From NCBI GenBank assembly GCA_017518105.1, contig JAFWWC010000043.1, positions 1 to 47,285 of the forward strand: DNA of 47,285 nt. The letters run 5' to 3'. The notes under the pieces are model-generated. The model was not told where the DNA came from, made no database searches, and was given only the letters and a program-made list of their open reading frames with translations. Below, piece by piece: positions 7,852 to 16,767 of this stretch; position 1 is the stretch's first letter, and every line of letters starts with the position of its first letter. The position numbers and the translations under genes were made by a program. This DNA is from Selenomonadaceae bacterium. GTDB lineage: Bacteria; Bacillota; Negativicutes; Selenomonadales; Selenomonadaceae.

Positions 7852-7958
7852 GCTATCCACTCCTATCAAAAAATTTTTTGCTAAATAACCGTCATGTCCA
7901 TGCGCGGAAAATAACCTCGATTGTCTAAAGCTTGGACGCGTTCGCTATTTGCTACTTT

Positions 7959-8879
7959 TTAAAAGTAGTCTTTATCAACAATCTTATCGTAGATGTAACC
8001 TTCGCGGACGCCCGAATCGCTGTAGAGGATATGCAGACTGCCGAAGCGTTTAGCCAGCACGTCAGCGATAATCAAGCCCGGCATAAACGTATGCATTCGT
8101 TCGGGAACGGTCTTCATAAGCAGAACCTTATCGGGAACAATCAGTTCGCGGTCGCGTTGAAAGCGGTTTAAGATGTCATGAATCCGCCGCACCTCCATAC
8201 GCATATTCTGCCGCGTCATACCGTACATTGCATTGTAAAGAGCCATCGCCCCTTTGAACGTGCCGCCGATACCGCAGATTTGCGCATGACTTACGGCTTG
8301 GAACTCCTGCACCGCACTGACTGTCGCCTCTGCTTCGGCGTACATTTCAGCCATCTCGACCGCGCTCGGCAAGATATGGACGCCCGTATATCGCGTGTGG
8401 AAACTCAAGCTCCCGATTGGCAGGCTCGCTTTAACTTGAATCTCGCGTTCCTTGAAGTAAACAATCTCGGTTGAGCCGCCACCTATGTCGATGAGCAAAC
8501 CTTTCTCGTCGATAAGGTCATGCGTCGCGCCTATGAAGTCGTAGGTTGCCTCGTCATCGCCGCTCATGAGCATGATATTTATCCCCGTGCGCAAAGAGAT
8601 TTCATCGACGGCTTGCGAACCGTTTATTGCGTTGCGGAGGGCGGCAGTCGTAAAGGCAGTCACTTGCGTTATCCCGAAGTCGTCCAAGAAGTGCCGATAC
8701 TCCCCGATAATGTCGACGACCTTATCAATGCCCGCTCTTTGCATGATGCCATCGCGCACATAGGACGCAAGCCCCACGGTGTGTTTCCTCTTCATGAGCA
8801 TTTCCACGCGGTCGCCGTCAATCTCATAGACCGCCATGCGTATCGTATTCGAGCCGACGTCTATCATAGCGTAAAGCAT
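7959..8879 (-). CDS. Ppx/GppA-family phosphatase (short form)
   Basis: Exopolyphosphatase/pppGpp phosphohydrolase family, ASKHA fold. The phosphate-binding loops are visible as MIDVGSNTIRM near residue 5 and LIDIGGGSTEIVYF near 145. At 306 residues it has only the N-terminal Ppx-GppA catalytic domain; the C-terminal HD-like region of longer Ppx proteins is missing. The start is the ATG at 8879, since AAGGAGG lies 8 bases upstream; the GTG at 8888 overlaps that site. Whether it acts on polyphosphate or pppGpp is open, though relA/spoT is only 2.4 kb away. Confidence 0.88.
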   Translation of the reverse strand: MLYAMIDVGSNTIRMAVYEIDGDRVEMLMKRKHTVGLASYVRDGIMQRAGIDKVVDIIGEYRHFLDDFGITQVTAFTTAALRNAINGSQAVDEISLRTGINIMLMSGDDEATYDFIGATHDLIDEKGLLIDIGGGSTEIVYFKEREIQVKASLPIGSLSFHTRYTGVHILPSAVEMAEMYAEAEATVSAVQEFQAVSHAQICGIGGTFKGAMALYNAMYGMTRQNMRMEVRRIHDILNRFQRDRELIVPDKVLLMKTVPERMHTFMPGLIIADVLAKRFGSLHILYSDSGVREGYIYDKIVDKDYF

Positions 8880-8934
8880 TGAGCCCACCTCCTTAGCGCA
8901 GATTTATTCTGTCAACGCAAAGATTTTCCTGCCG

Positions 8935-9396
8935 TTAGTTTTCAATCTCGCTCGGAGCCTTGACGATAATTTTTCCGTCGCGGTCGCGGTAGACGACTTT
9001 GGCAATGCGTGCGTTTAGAATCATACGGCGGCACAGCTTGCACGGTTCGCCGGAGGCATTTGAGCCGTCAGCACAATTCACACCCGCAACGTAAATCGTT
9101 GCACCGTTCATCTTATCGGGGTCGGCGTTTATGATTGCGTTCTGTTCGGCGTGCACCGCTACGCACAGTTCGTAACGTTCGCCCTTGGGCACGTGGAGCC
9201 GTTCGCGTTCGCAAATGCCGCTATCAATGCAATTCGTCTCGCCACGGGGCGCACCGTTATAACCTGTGCTGATGATTATCTTGTCCTTAACGATTATTGC
9301 CCCGTAGCGTCGACGCAGGCACGTTGCCCTCCTGCCGACTTCGCGGGCGATGTTCAAAAAGTATTCGTCCCAATCGGGGCGCGTGTTCTTATTCAT
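8935..9396 (-). CDS. Deoxycytidylate (dCMP) deaminase / ComEB-like
   Basis: Zinc-dependent deaminase making dUMP for thymidylate synthesis, 153 residues. The catalytic motif H82-A-E84 (AVHAEQNAI) and the zinc pair C119-x2-C122 (EPCKLC) are intact, and further Cys/His residues (C56, C62, H68) are placed as in dCMP deaminases. Firmicutes homologues are often called ComEB. It leads a minus-strand run with ppx and sucD. Confidence 0.92.
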   Translation of the reverse strand: MNKNTRPDWDEYFLNIAREVGRRATCLRRRYGAIIVKDKIIISTGYNGAPRGETNCIDSGICERERLHVPKGERYELCVAVHAEQNAIINADPDKMNGATIYVAGVNCADGSNASGEPCKLCRRMILNARIAKVVYRDRDGKIIVKAPSEIEN

Positions 9397-9423
9397 GGCT
9401 CATTCTCCTAAATGTTTTGTGGC

Positions 9424-9595
9424 TAACTTTTCTTTGCTCACCCAAAGAAAAGTTACAAAAGAAAGGGTGCCTCGCAGGGGCGTAAGGGGCACTCACCGCG
9501 CTCATAAATATTTTTGAGTTGGAATTCGCCGCGGTTTTTACATCACGTAAAAGCGCGGCGGGAGCCGTCATCCATGACGGCTCCTATCATTACGT
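9424..9595 (-). repeat. Structured intergenic repeat, copy 2, with a 12-bp palindrome
   Basis: Begins with a perfect inverted repeat, AACTTTTCTTTG (9425-9436), 6-base loop, CAAAGAAAAGTT (9443-9454), followed by the shared core CCTCGCAGGGGCGT. Two hairpins follow: CGCCGCG/CGCGGCG (9527-9560) with an inner TTTTAC/GTAAAA stem, and GGAGCCGTCAT/ATGACGGCTCC (9561-9584, 11 perfect pairs). It ends at the stop codon of the RuvC-like gene. This fills the 9397-9595 gap entirely apart from 27 bases upstream of the dCMP deaminase. Confidence 0.75.
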
Positions 9596-9991
9596 TTATT
9601 TCGTGGCACGGTTGATTAGATGTCTTCTAACCAGTATTTCTGCTACTATGGCGTCGACTGGCTCCGGTGGCACTTGCATTGTTGTCGGCAAAAGTTTTCG
9701 CCAGCCTCGCGGAGGATTCTTTTTCCAATATTCCCGCCGCGCCTCTTCCGTCGTGTGTTTCTCGTCGACAACTTTAATCTGCAAGCCCGAAGCCTCGACC
9801 AGTGACGCCGCCGCCTTATGTGTGGTGCCGTTGCCGAGTATTACCAATTCTATTTCATGCTCCGCCGACAATCGTTTTATCACATCGCCGAGTTCAGCTG
9901 TCTCGACGACCCGTTGATACCTTATCTCGCCCGCCGCCGTCAAAACTGCCACGCCGCATTTGTCGCGCCCTGGGTCTATTCCCATTATCAT
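9596..9991 (-). CDS. RuvC/YqgF-like RNase H-fold protein
   Basis: 131 residues with the layout of small RNase H-fold nucleases: D6 in MGIDPGRDKCG on the first strand, ILGNGTT after strand four, D76/E77 in VVDEKHTTEEAR and D113 in PEPVDAIVAEIL. These resemble the acidic residues of YqgF/RuvX and RuvC. It could be a Holliday-junction nuclease or an rRNA-processing enzyme. The ATG overlaps the stop of the DUF3084 gene upstream (ATGA), so it is translated from the relA operon. Confidence 0.7.
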   Translation of the reverse strand: MIMGIDPGRDKCGVAVLTAAGEIRYQRVVETAELGDVIKRLSAEHEIELVILGNGTTHKAAASLVEASGLQIKVVDEKHTTEEARREYWKKNPPRGWRKLLPTTMQVPPEPVDAIVAEILVRRHLINRATK

Positions 9992-11250
9992 TGTTTCTTC
10001 TCCACTTTTATATTTAGCCTCAAAGGTCCTTGCGAATACGTTTCCTCGCGTGCCGTAGCCGTCATTTGAACTTTGCCCTTTACGCCCATCAACGAATCGA
10101 GTACTTCATAAAGTTGCGTGCCTTCCATGCGTCCTACACTTCCTGTTAGCGGGTCGGTTAATATCCCCTTCTCCGCCGCTATTCGGTTTATCTCCGTCAA
10201 GAAGTCTCGCAGAACCATTTCCGGCTGATTCTCTTCGCTAATTTCGTAAGTCTTCGTTAGGATTTGTTCGCCCTTCTTAAAAATAAGTTCGTTGGGATAA
10301 AGTTCAAGCCGCGACCGCACCGGCTCGCCTCGTACCAAATTCCCTGCCGCCGATATTCTCAAGACCATATCCCGTTCGCTCGATTCAATCGCCTCGATGA
10401 CTCGTTGCAGTTCCGGCTGATATATCCAAACTGCGGTATCCTCGTCCCCGCCAAAGCGTTCAATCAAATTCTGCGTCGCCTGTCCTGCCAAGGCGTTTAT
10501 GTCAGCTGAAATTTCTTCGGCTGTGCGTCCGCCCTGTATAACGCCGCTTGCCAAGACCTCGCCCGCCCGCAACGTTATGTCGCCCTCGCGGATTGCAATC
10601 AAGCCCTCGCGCAGTCGATTATTCCGTTCCTCAAGTTCGCTGTTGTCGGCGGAAAGTTTATCGTTATCGCTAGTCAGTTTATCGTTATCGGTCGTGAGCC
10701 GCTCATTATCCGCACTCAAGGTCACGTTGAATTCGCCTAGCTTTTTATTGTCGTCCTCTAGCGTGGCATTTGTGCTAGAAAGATTTTCGTTCTGCGCGGC
10801 AAGTTCGGCGTTCGTGCTTTCCAAACGTTCGTTGCCCTCTTTAAGGCGGTCAGACTCGTTGCGAAGTTCCGCCTGTTCATCTTTTAGTGCGAGGACTTCT
10901 GCCTTGGATATGCGCAAGTTTTCGTTCGCCCGCTCGAATTCCGTTTGAGCCTGGAAAAGATTTTCCGTCGCCTCGTCTAGCTCGGCAAGTGTCGCGTCCA
11001 TTGTCGCGCGTAGCTCGTCCATTCCGAATAGAGCCGTGCGCACGTTCTGCGAGATGAGGGTCATAAAGCCGATTGACAGCCCCGTTATCAAACAACCCGT
11101 AACAATCGTCACGACCATTGACGTGTGCCGCGGACGTAGCCCGAAGATTGAAAGGCGTTTCTTCCCTATCTTAGTTCCGAGCTTGTCGCCGATAAACGCA
11201 ATCGCCCCGCCAGTCACAATCATTACAAAGATTAAATAAATGCCTTCCAA
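9988..11250 (-). CDS. DUF3084-family membrane-anchored coiled-coil protein
   Basis: Two hydrophobic segments (residues about 3-22 and 45-66) anchor the protein, followed by a long coiled coil (about 75-215) with seven-residue repeats of the LTxDNDK type, then a globular DUF3084-like region. The role of the family is unknown. The start is a TTG right after the relA stop, with AGGGGG before it. Three consecutive near-identical heptads (SADNERL, TTDNDKL, TSDNDKL) suggest recent repeat growth in the coil. Confidence 0.7.
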   Translation of the reverse strand: MEGIYLIFVMIVTGGAIAFIGDKLGTKIGKKRLSIFGLRPRHTSMVVTIVTGCLITGLSIGFMTLISQNVRTALFGMDELRATMDATLAELDEATENLFQAQTEFERANENLRISKAEVLALKDEQAELRNESDRLKEGNERLESTNAELAAQNENLSSTNATLEDDNKKLGEFNVTLSADNERLTTDNDKLTSDNDKLSADNSELEERNNRLREGLIAIREGDITLRAGEVLASGVIQGGRTAEEISADINALAGQATQNLIERFGGDEDTAVWIYQPELQRVIEAIESSERDMVLRISAAGNLVRGEPVRSRLELYPNELIFKKGEQILTKTYEISEENQPEMVLRDFLTEINRIAAEKGILTDPLTGSVGRMEGTQLYEVLDSLMGVKGKVQMTATAREETYSQGPLRLNIKVEKKQ

Positions 11251-13473
11251 TCAATCACCCCCTGCCAATTTCATAGGACGAGCCACGCTGAAAACTTTTT
11301 CCACGCGGCGTAATTTGTTCATGACGCTTTCGACTTGCTCCACGTTCTGAACCTCGACACCTAGCTTAACCGTCGAAGTCCGATTGTATTTGTTCGGCGT
11401 GGCGTGAATCGAATGCAAGTTAAGTTTCATCTCCGCCGGCACCGCGATTAAATCAGCCAACACGCCTGGTTTATCTTCGCAGACAATCTCAATCTCGACC
11501 GTGTAAAATTTATCGTCCGTCGTGTCCCAGCTGACCTCAATCATGCGTTCCACGTCCGAGGCTCCGTTTAAAATGTTCGGGCAATCTGCGCGATGAACTG
11601 AGACGCCCCGCCCACGAGTTATATAGCCGCTGATGTCGTCGCCAGGAATCGGATTGCAACACTTCGCCAAACGGACGACGAATCCGCTTTCCCCTTCGAC
11701 TAATACTCCGTGCTCCGAATTCTTTTGCTTGCGTTCGGGGAGTTTCTTAATCTCGGCAAGCAATGCTGATACGTCGGGCGGCGTGTGCTCTGCTACGTCC
11801 TTTTTGTAGAGTTCGACAAGTCTGGTTATGACTGTGTGCACTGACGTACCGCCGTAGCCGACGCCCGCAAGCAAATCATCTTCGCTGGCAATGTTCATGC
11901 GCCGTGCCACTTCCGCCAACCGATTTTCCTTTAGCAAATCCTTCGGGACGTAGCCTAGCCGTTTAAGTTCAGCCTCAATCGTCTCGCGCCCGTGAGCAAT
12001 GTTTTCTTCCCGATTCTCCCGCTTGAACCACGAACGAATTTTTTGCCGCGTGTCACTCGACGCCACGATATTTAACCAGTCGCGGCTAGGTCCGTTGTTT
12101 GATTTGTTCGTCACAACCTCAACGAAGTCTCCGTTCTGCAACTTGTATTCCAGCGGCACGATACGCCCATTGACCTTCGCGCCTACGCAGTGATGACCAA
12201 CCTCCGTATGTATGCGATAAGCAAAGTCAATCGGATTGGAGCCTCGCGGCAGTGTAATCAAATCTCTGCCCGGCGTGAAGACGAACACTTCATCGCTAAA
12301 GAAATCCAACTTCAAAACCTCAAGGTACTCTTTCGGGTCTTTAATCTCCTTTTGAAGGTTCGCTATCTGCCTCAGCCACGAAATTTTCTGGTCGCGGTCG
12401 CTGTTTGCCGACTTAGACGCGCCGCTCTCCTTGTACTTCCAATGAGCCGCAACCCCGTACTCCGAAATTTTATGCATGGCGAACGTTCTTATCTGAATCT
12501 CCAGCGGATAACCCAAAGCCATAACCGTCGTATGCAGTGACCGATAGCCGTTGCTCTTTGGCATGGCAATATAATCTTTGAACCGCCCCGGAATCGGTCG
12601 CCACTTCGAGTGAATCACGCCCAAGACGTTATAACAGTCCTTAACGTCGTCAACGAGTATCCGCACCGCCGACAGGTCGTAAATCTCTCCTATGCCCTTA
12701 TGGTCGCGCTTCATTTTCTTATAAATGCTGTAGAAGTGTTTCGCCCGCCCGCTTATCGACGCATGGATTTCTAGTTCGTCGAATTCCTCCTCGATTAGCC
12801 GAACTGCCTCGCTGATATAAATCTGTCGCTCGCGTCTCTTCTGCTTGACGTGCTCCACTAAGTCGTAATAAATATCTGGCTCCAGATAACGCAGGCACAA
12901 ATCCTCCAGCTCCCACTTGATATTTGATATGCCCAACCGATTGGCAAGCGGCGCGTAAAGTTCCATTGTCTCTTTGGCGATTCGTTTGCGTTTGTCCTCG
13001 CGCATGAACTTTAGCGTTCGCATGTTGTGCAAGCGGTCGGCTAGCTTTATCAAGATGACCCGCAGGTCTTTTGCCGTTGCGATGATTAACTTGCGATAGG
13101 CTTCTATCTGTTGTTGTTCCTTTGACTTGAAATAAATCTGTCCAATTTTCGTCACGCCGTCGATTAGCAGTGCGATTTCCTCGCCGAATATGTCCTTTAG
13201 CTCGTCTAGCGTGAAGATTGTATCCTCAACCACGTCATGCAATATGGCGGCGGCTATCGTCTTGTCGTCTAGTTGTAGTTCCGTTAAGATTGCGGCGACG
13301 TTTAGCGGATGATTTATGTACGGCTCGCCCGATGCCCGCGTTTGACCTTCGTGCGCTTCTTTGGCAACGAGATACGCCCGCTCTATCAAAGCTAAGTCGG
13401 CGTCGGGCTGATAGCTTTTGACCGTGTCCAACAACAATTTTATCGTGACGGGTGGTTTGCCCTTGTCGTTCAT
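11251..13473 (-). CDS. Bifunctional (p)ppGpp synthetase/hydrolase RelA/SpoT
   Basis: Stringent-response enzyme, 740 residues, full length. Domains in order: HD hydrolase with H79-D80 and E83-D84 in ILHDVVEDT, hence hydrolase-competent; synthetase near 230-350 with RxKxxxS-region YSIYKKMKRDH and GYRSLHTTVM; TGS near 400-460 (FTPGRDLITLPRG); a zinc-finger/RIS region with CCNPIPGDDI near 610; and a C-terminal ACT domain. ATG start with AGGAGG. Likely the cell's main alarmone enzyme of the Rel type. Transcribed with the DUF3084 and RuvC-like genes. Confidence 0.96.
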   Translation of the reverse strand: MNDKGKPPVTIKLLLDTVKSYQPDADLALIERAYLVAKEAHEGQTRASGEPYINHPLNVAAILTELQLDDKTIAAAILHDVVEDTIFTLDELKDIFGEEIALLIDGVTKIGQIYFKSKEQQQIEAYRKLIIATAKDLRVILIKLADRLHNMRTLKFMREDKRKRIAKETMELYAPLANRLGISNIKWELEDLCLRYLEPDIYYDLVEHVKQKRRERQIYISEAVRLIEEEFDELEIHASISGRAKHFYSIYKKMKRDHKGIGEIYDLSAVRILVDDVKDCYNVLGVIHSKWRPIPGRFKDYIAMPKSNGYRSLHTTVMALGYPLEIQIRTFAMHKISEYGVAAHWKYKESGASKSANSDRDQKISWLRQIANLQKEIKDPKEYLEVLKLDFFSDEVFVFTPGRDLITLPRGSNPIDFAYRIHTEVGHHCVGAKVNGRIVPLEYKLQNGDFVEVVTNKSNNGPSRDWLNIVASSDTRQKIRSWFKRENREENIAHGRETIEAELKRLGYVPKDLLKENRLAEVARRMNIASEDDLLAGVGYGGTSVHTVITRLVELYKKDVAEHTPPDVSALLAEIKKLPERKQKNSEHGVLVEGESGFVVRLAKCCNPIPGDDISGYITRGRGVSVHRADCPNILNGASDVERMIEVSWDTTDDKFYTVEIEIVCEDKPGVLADLIAVPAEMKLNLHSIHATPNKYNRTSTVKLGVEVQNVEQVESVMNKLRRVEKVFSVARPMKLAGGD

Positions 13474-13499
13474 GTTATCGCCTCCTATCTTTGAAATTC

Positions 13500-13528
13500 A
13501 TTGTACCTTGCTTTATTCAAACTGTCCA
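13500..13528 (-). promoter_or_regulatory. Promoter of the relA-DUF3084 operon
   Basis: On the minus strand TGGACA, 17 bases, TACAAT, starting right after the recJ terminator and about 30 bases before the relA ATG. Confidence 0.6.
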
Positions 13529-13529
13529 T

Positions 13530-13563
13530 AAAAAAATAACCGCGCGGACTTTTTCCACGCAGT
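13530..13563 (-). terminator. Intrinsic terminator of the cobO-argA-recJ operon
   Basis: On the minus strand ACTGCGTGG, loop AAAAAGT, CCGCGCGGT (9 pairs, two of them G-U), then TATTTTTTT. It lies about 20 bases after the recJ stop. Confidence 0.75.
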
Positions 13564-13581
13564 CGAAGGTATCTTATCGGA

Positions 13582-15654
13582 TTAGGCTTTCAGAGCACGA
13601 CGGGCGGCGGCTTGCTCGAACGAGATGACCTTTGAACTTGACGGCTCGGCGGCGGCTAAGGCTTCCCGTCTCCCCAGTCGATATGTCCGCGAATTCGTCA
13701 GCTCCAATTTATTCTTCGGGCGTGGCAAGTCAAACGTCCCCTTTTCCCCGTCGATTACAATCAAGCCCAGTTCCTCGAAGATTTTTATCGCGCTGTCGAA
13801 GGTGTACGTTGAAAAGTTTTCGCCGCTCTCGTTATTGAACGCCTTAACCAACGAACACAAATCAAAGCGTTCAGTGTAGACGCGGGCACGTCGCAGGAAA
13901 CTGTACACGGCAAGCAACTGGTCGCGGTCAGGGAACTCGCCAGCATTCGCTACCGGCTCCAAACTCGACACCATGCATTGAAGACGAACTTTATCCTGCC
14001 ACTCGTCAAGCGAAGGCTCATAAGCAAGGTCAAGCGGCTCACTCTCGACTAGCGGCGCAAGATTCCCGCAACCCCATGCAACTGCTCGTATCCTCTGCTC
14101 GCCCTCAATCGCAAAGCTCAAGTGCGCCTTGTCCGAACCAATCGCCTTAGCAAACCTTCCGCGAACACCTTTGCAAGCAAGCACCGGATGCGCATTGCCT
14201 AAGCCGTGCGGCTCGAACTTCTCGAACTCCCGCGCCGTGTCAAAACTTATCTGCGCCGGCTCAATCATTGCGTCGACATACAAAACGGGTTGAAAATCCT
14301 CATCGCGCAAATTCTGCCTGACGTACTCATCAAACCGCCGCACGAGCTCTGGCACGTCCTCAGCCGCGATTGACAGTCCCGCCGCCTGTGAATGTCCGCC
14401 GTATTGCTCGAACAGCTCCGCCATAGTGTCAAGGGCGTTCTTCATGTGGAAAGTTGGAATGCTCCTACACGAGCCGCGATAACTCTTCCCGTCCTGCGTC
14501 GTCAAAATTATCGTCGGTAAGTTGTAGCGTTCAACGAGTTTGGACGCCGTCAACCCGATAACGCCTTCTTCCCATTTCTCGCCCGCGACGACCAGTGAGC
14601 ATAAATCGCCGCCGTGTTCCTCGCGTAACTTACGAACCTTTTCTTCTGCTTGAAGTAAAATCTTCGCCTCGATGTCTTTGCGTCTCTGATTGAGCTTGTT
14701 GAAGTGCTTAGCCTCCGTCTTAGCCTCGTCGGTGTCTTCCATGAGCAAAAGCCTTAAGCCCTTGTCAGCAGTCTCCAATCGTCCGACGGAATTAAGACGC
14801 GGCGCAATCTGGAAGGCGACATGCCCTGTTGAGATTTTCTTATCGCCGAGCAAACCTGATGCATAAAGTAGAGCCTTCAAGCCAACGCACTCCGTCGAAC
14901 GCATTGCCTTTAGCCCCATGCGAACTATCTTGCGATTTTCCCCGACGAGCTTAACCAAGTCAGCAACCGTCGCCAACGCCGCAATGTCAATGTCCGTGGT
15001 GTAGGTCTGCACGTCGACGCCTCTAAGCTCGTGCATGAGGGCTTGACTGATTTTGAACGCAACGCCCGCGCCGCACAAATTTTTTTCGGGATAGGAGCAA
15101 CCCTTCTGATTGGGATTGACGACCGCGACCGCTGATTTAACGTCGTCTAGGGCGGGCAAGTGGTGGTCAGTTACAATCACGTCCAGCACGTCGCACACGG
15201 CGGCAATCTCTTTTTCGTTGGTTATGCCGCAATCGACGCTGATTAGGAGCTTGAAACCTTCCGCGCAAATTTTTTTCAAAGCGTCGGGATTCAAGCCGTA
15301 ACCTTCGGCGCGGGCGGGTATGTAGCTTTCAACGTCGGCACCGAACTGGCGGAGCGTGCGAATCATAATCGCCGACGCGCTCATACCGTCAACGTCATAA
15401 TCACCGTAGACGCAAATTTTTTCGCGAGCGTCGAGGGCTTGTTTAATCCTGTCGATTGCCTCGCGCATTCCCAACATCAAAAACGGGTCGTGGAAGGCAG
15501 CGTCCTCTGGATTCAAGTAATCCTTAGCCGACTGCGCGTCCCGTATCCCGCGATGATATAAAACCGTCGCCGTCAACTCGCTCACGCCCAAAGCCTCAGC
15601 CATTGATTGAACGCACGCCGCGTCCGCCTCTCTTACTATCCATCTCTTGCGCAT
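13582..15654 (-). CDS. recJ: Single-stranded-DNA-specific exonuclease RecJ
   Basis: 5'-3' ssDNA exonuclease of the DHH family (690 residues). Catalytic motifs: GDYDVDGMSA near residue 90, SVDCGITN near 150 and VTDHHLP near 175; a DHHA1 domain and OB fold follow, with the GGHSQAAGLS motif near 430. The start is the ATG at 15654 with GAGGAGG 6 bases upstream, inside the end of the GNAT gene; an in-frame TTG at 15669 lies within that site. The C-terminal ~110 residues extend past the OB fold, as in other Firmicutes RecJ. Confidence 0.95.
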   Translation of the reverse strand: MRKRWIVREADAACVQSMAEALGVSELTATVLYHRGIRDAQSAKDYLNPEDAAFHDPFLMLGMREAIDRIKQALDAREKICVYGDYDVDGMSASAIMIRTLRQFGADVESYIPARAEGYGLNPDALKKICAEGFKLLISVDCGITNEKEIAAVCDVLDVIVTDHHLPALDDVKSAVAVVNPNQKGCSYPEKNLCGAGVAFKISQALMHELRGVDVQTYTTDIDIAALATVADLVKLVGENRKIVRMGLKAMRSTECVGLKALLYASGLLGDKKISTGHVAFQIAPRLNSVGRLETADKGLRLLLMEDTDEAKTEAKHFNKLNQRRKDIEAKILLQAEEKVRKLREEHGGDLCSLVVAGEKWEEGVIGLTASKLVERYNLPTIILTTQDGKSYRGSCRSIPTFHMKNALDTMAELFEQYGGHSQAAGLSIAAEDVPELVRRFDEYVRQNLRDEDFQPVLYVDAMIEPAQISFDTAREFEKFEPHGLGNAHPVLACKGVRGRFAKAIGSDKAHLSFAIEGEQRIRAVAWGCGNLAPLVESEPLDLAYEPSLDEWQDKVRLQCMVSSLEPVANAGEFPDRDQLLAVYSFLRRARVYTERFDLCSLVKAFNNESGENFSTYTFDSAIKIFEELGLIVIDGEKGTFDLPRPKNKLELTNSRTYRLGRREALAAAEPSSSKVISFEQAAARRALKA

Positions 15655-15655
15655 A

Positions 15656-16120
15656 TCAATCCTCCTCAAGCGTCATAGCAATTTCGTCGCAGTTCGGGAA
15701 CTTCGGACAGTCCATGCAGTCTTTCCAAATCTTATGCGGCAATGATTCCTTAGTCGTCCGTGTGAATCCGAGTGACCCGAAGAAGTCTGGACGATAAGTC
15801 AGCGTAAAAAAGTTTTTGACTCCGACGGCGCGCCCCTCCTCCAAAAGTTTCTTGACGATTGCCGAGCCGATTCCCTGCCTTGAGAAGTCCGCGTGCACTG
15901 CCATTGACCGAACCTCCGCCAATTCGTTCCACGTCAAATGCAATGCCCCCACGCCGACGATTTTTTTTGTCTCGACCTCCTCAGCGACGACGAATTCCCT
16001 TAACGTCTCGTAAAGCGTGCTGTGCGGCTTGGGCAACATGATTCCTTGCGCCGCGTAGCCGGCAATCAGCTCGTGTATCTCGTCCACGTCCGCGAACGTC
16101 GCCTTGCGATATAAAAACAT
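15656..16120 (-). CDS. GNAT acetyltransferase, N-acetylglutamate synthase-like
   Basis: Single GNAT domain (154 residues) of the short ArgA-like type. Seen: EVRSMAVHADFSRQGIGSAI, the acetyl-CoA-binding motif A; LTYRPDFFGSLGF, and the C-terminal KIWKDCMDCPKFPNCDE, a Cys-rich signature of this family. Members acetylate glutamate to begin arginine synthesis. The start at 16120 has GAAGGTG 6 bases upstream. It sits between cobO and recJ with no arg genes around, so the arginine role is from family only. Confidence 0.8.
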   Translation of the reverse strand: MFLYRKATFADVDEIHELIAGYAAQGIMLPKPHSTLYETLREFVVAEEVETKKIVGVGALHLTWNELAEVRSMAVHADFSRQGIGSAIVKKLLEEGRAVGVKNFFTLTYRPDFFGSLGFTRTTKESLPHKIWKDCMDCPKFPNCDEIAMTLEED

Positions 16121-16135
16121 TCGTATCACCTTCAA

Positions 16136-16651
16136 TCAAAATTCGATTCCCGCTTGCGCCGCGATTCCTTTTTGGAACGGGTGCTTGATAAGTTTCATTT
16201 CCGTGACGAGGTCGGCGGCGTCGATAAGTTCGGCTAGTGCGTCGCGACCCGTGAAGACCAAATGCATTTGCGGCGGGCGGATTTTTATCAGCCCCAAGAC
16301 ATCAGCCGCGTCTAGCAATCCAAACTTCACCGCATAATTTATTTCGTCGAGGACGATTAAATCCCATTTGCCCGATAAAATTTCTTCTTGGGCAAGTTCA
16401 AGAGCCGTTCGCGCAGATTGTCTTTGTTCGTCGAAGTTGTCTTGCGTGATGAAGCCTAGCCCCAACTGCCGGACTTCGATTCCCAGTGCGTTCAAAGCCT
16501 CCAGCTCGCCCGAACGCCTTTGACCTTTGATGAACTGCAGGATTAGGACTTTCAGCCCCGCGCCGAACGCCCGAATTGCTAAGCCGAGTGCCGCAGTCGT
16601 TTTGCCCTTGCCGTCGCCCGTGTGCACGATGATTAGCCCGCGTCTTTCCAC
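16136..16651 (-). CDS. cobO: Cob(I)alamin adenosyltransferase, CobA/CobO type
   Basis: ATP:corrinoid adenosyltransferase (171 residues), which puts the adenosyl group on cobalamin or its precursors. The P-loop HTGDGKGKTTAALG (residues 10-23) has the family's characteristic form and is followed by LQFIKGQRRSGE and the VLDEINYAVKFGL motif. Starts with GTG, AGGAGGAG upstream. First gene of a minus-strand unit with the GNAT and recJ genes; divergent from proB. With cbiK it suggests corrinoid use by the organism. Confidence 0.94.
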   Translation of the reverse strand: MERRGLIIVHTGDGKGKTTAALGLAIRAFGAGLKVLILQFIKGQRRSGELEALNALGIEVRQLGLGFITQDNFDEQRQSARTALELAQEEILSGKWDLIVLDEINYAVKFGLLDAADVLGLIKIRPPQMHLVFTGRDALAELIDAADLVTEMKLIKHPFQKGIAAQAGIEF

Positions 16652-16714
16652 GTCGACTCCTCCTTAAAGTTTTTCCCGCAATGATACAACGAGATTAAAA
16701 ATAAATAAAGCGGC

Positions 16715-16743
16715 TTGCGCAAATCAGCTAATGAATTTATAAT
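16715..16743 (+). promoter_or_regulatory. Promoter of the proB...cvfB gene run
   Basis: TTGCGC at 16715-16720 and TATAAT at 16738-16743 with a 17-base spacer, about 25 bases before the proB start. Confidence 0.65.
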
Positions 16744-16767
16744 GAAAACAAAAAGGAAGTGATTACC

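Noticed and set aside
10620..10760. Tandem-looking DNA repeats (TTATCGTTATC type) within the DUF3084 gene
   Set aside because: They follow from heptad repeats of the coiled coil; not a separate DNA element.
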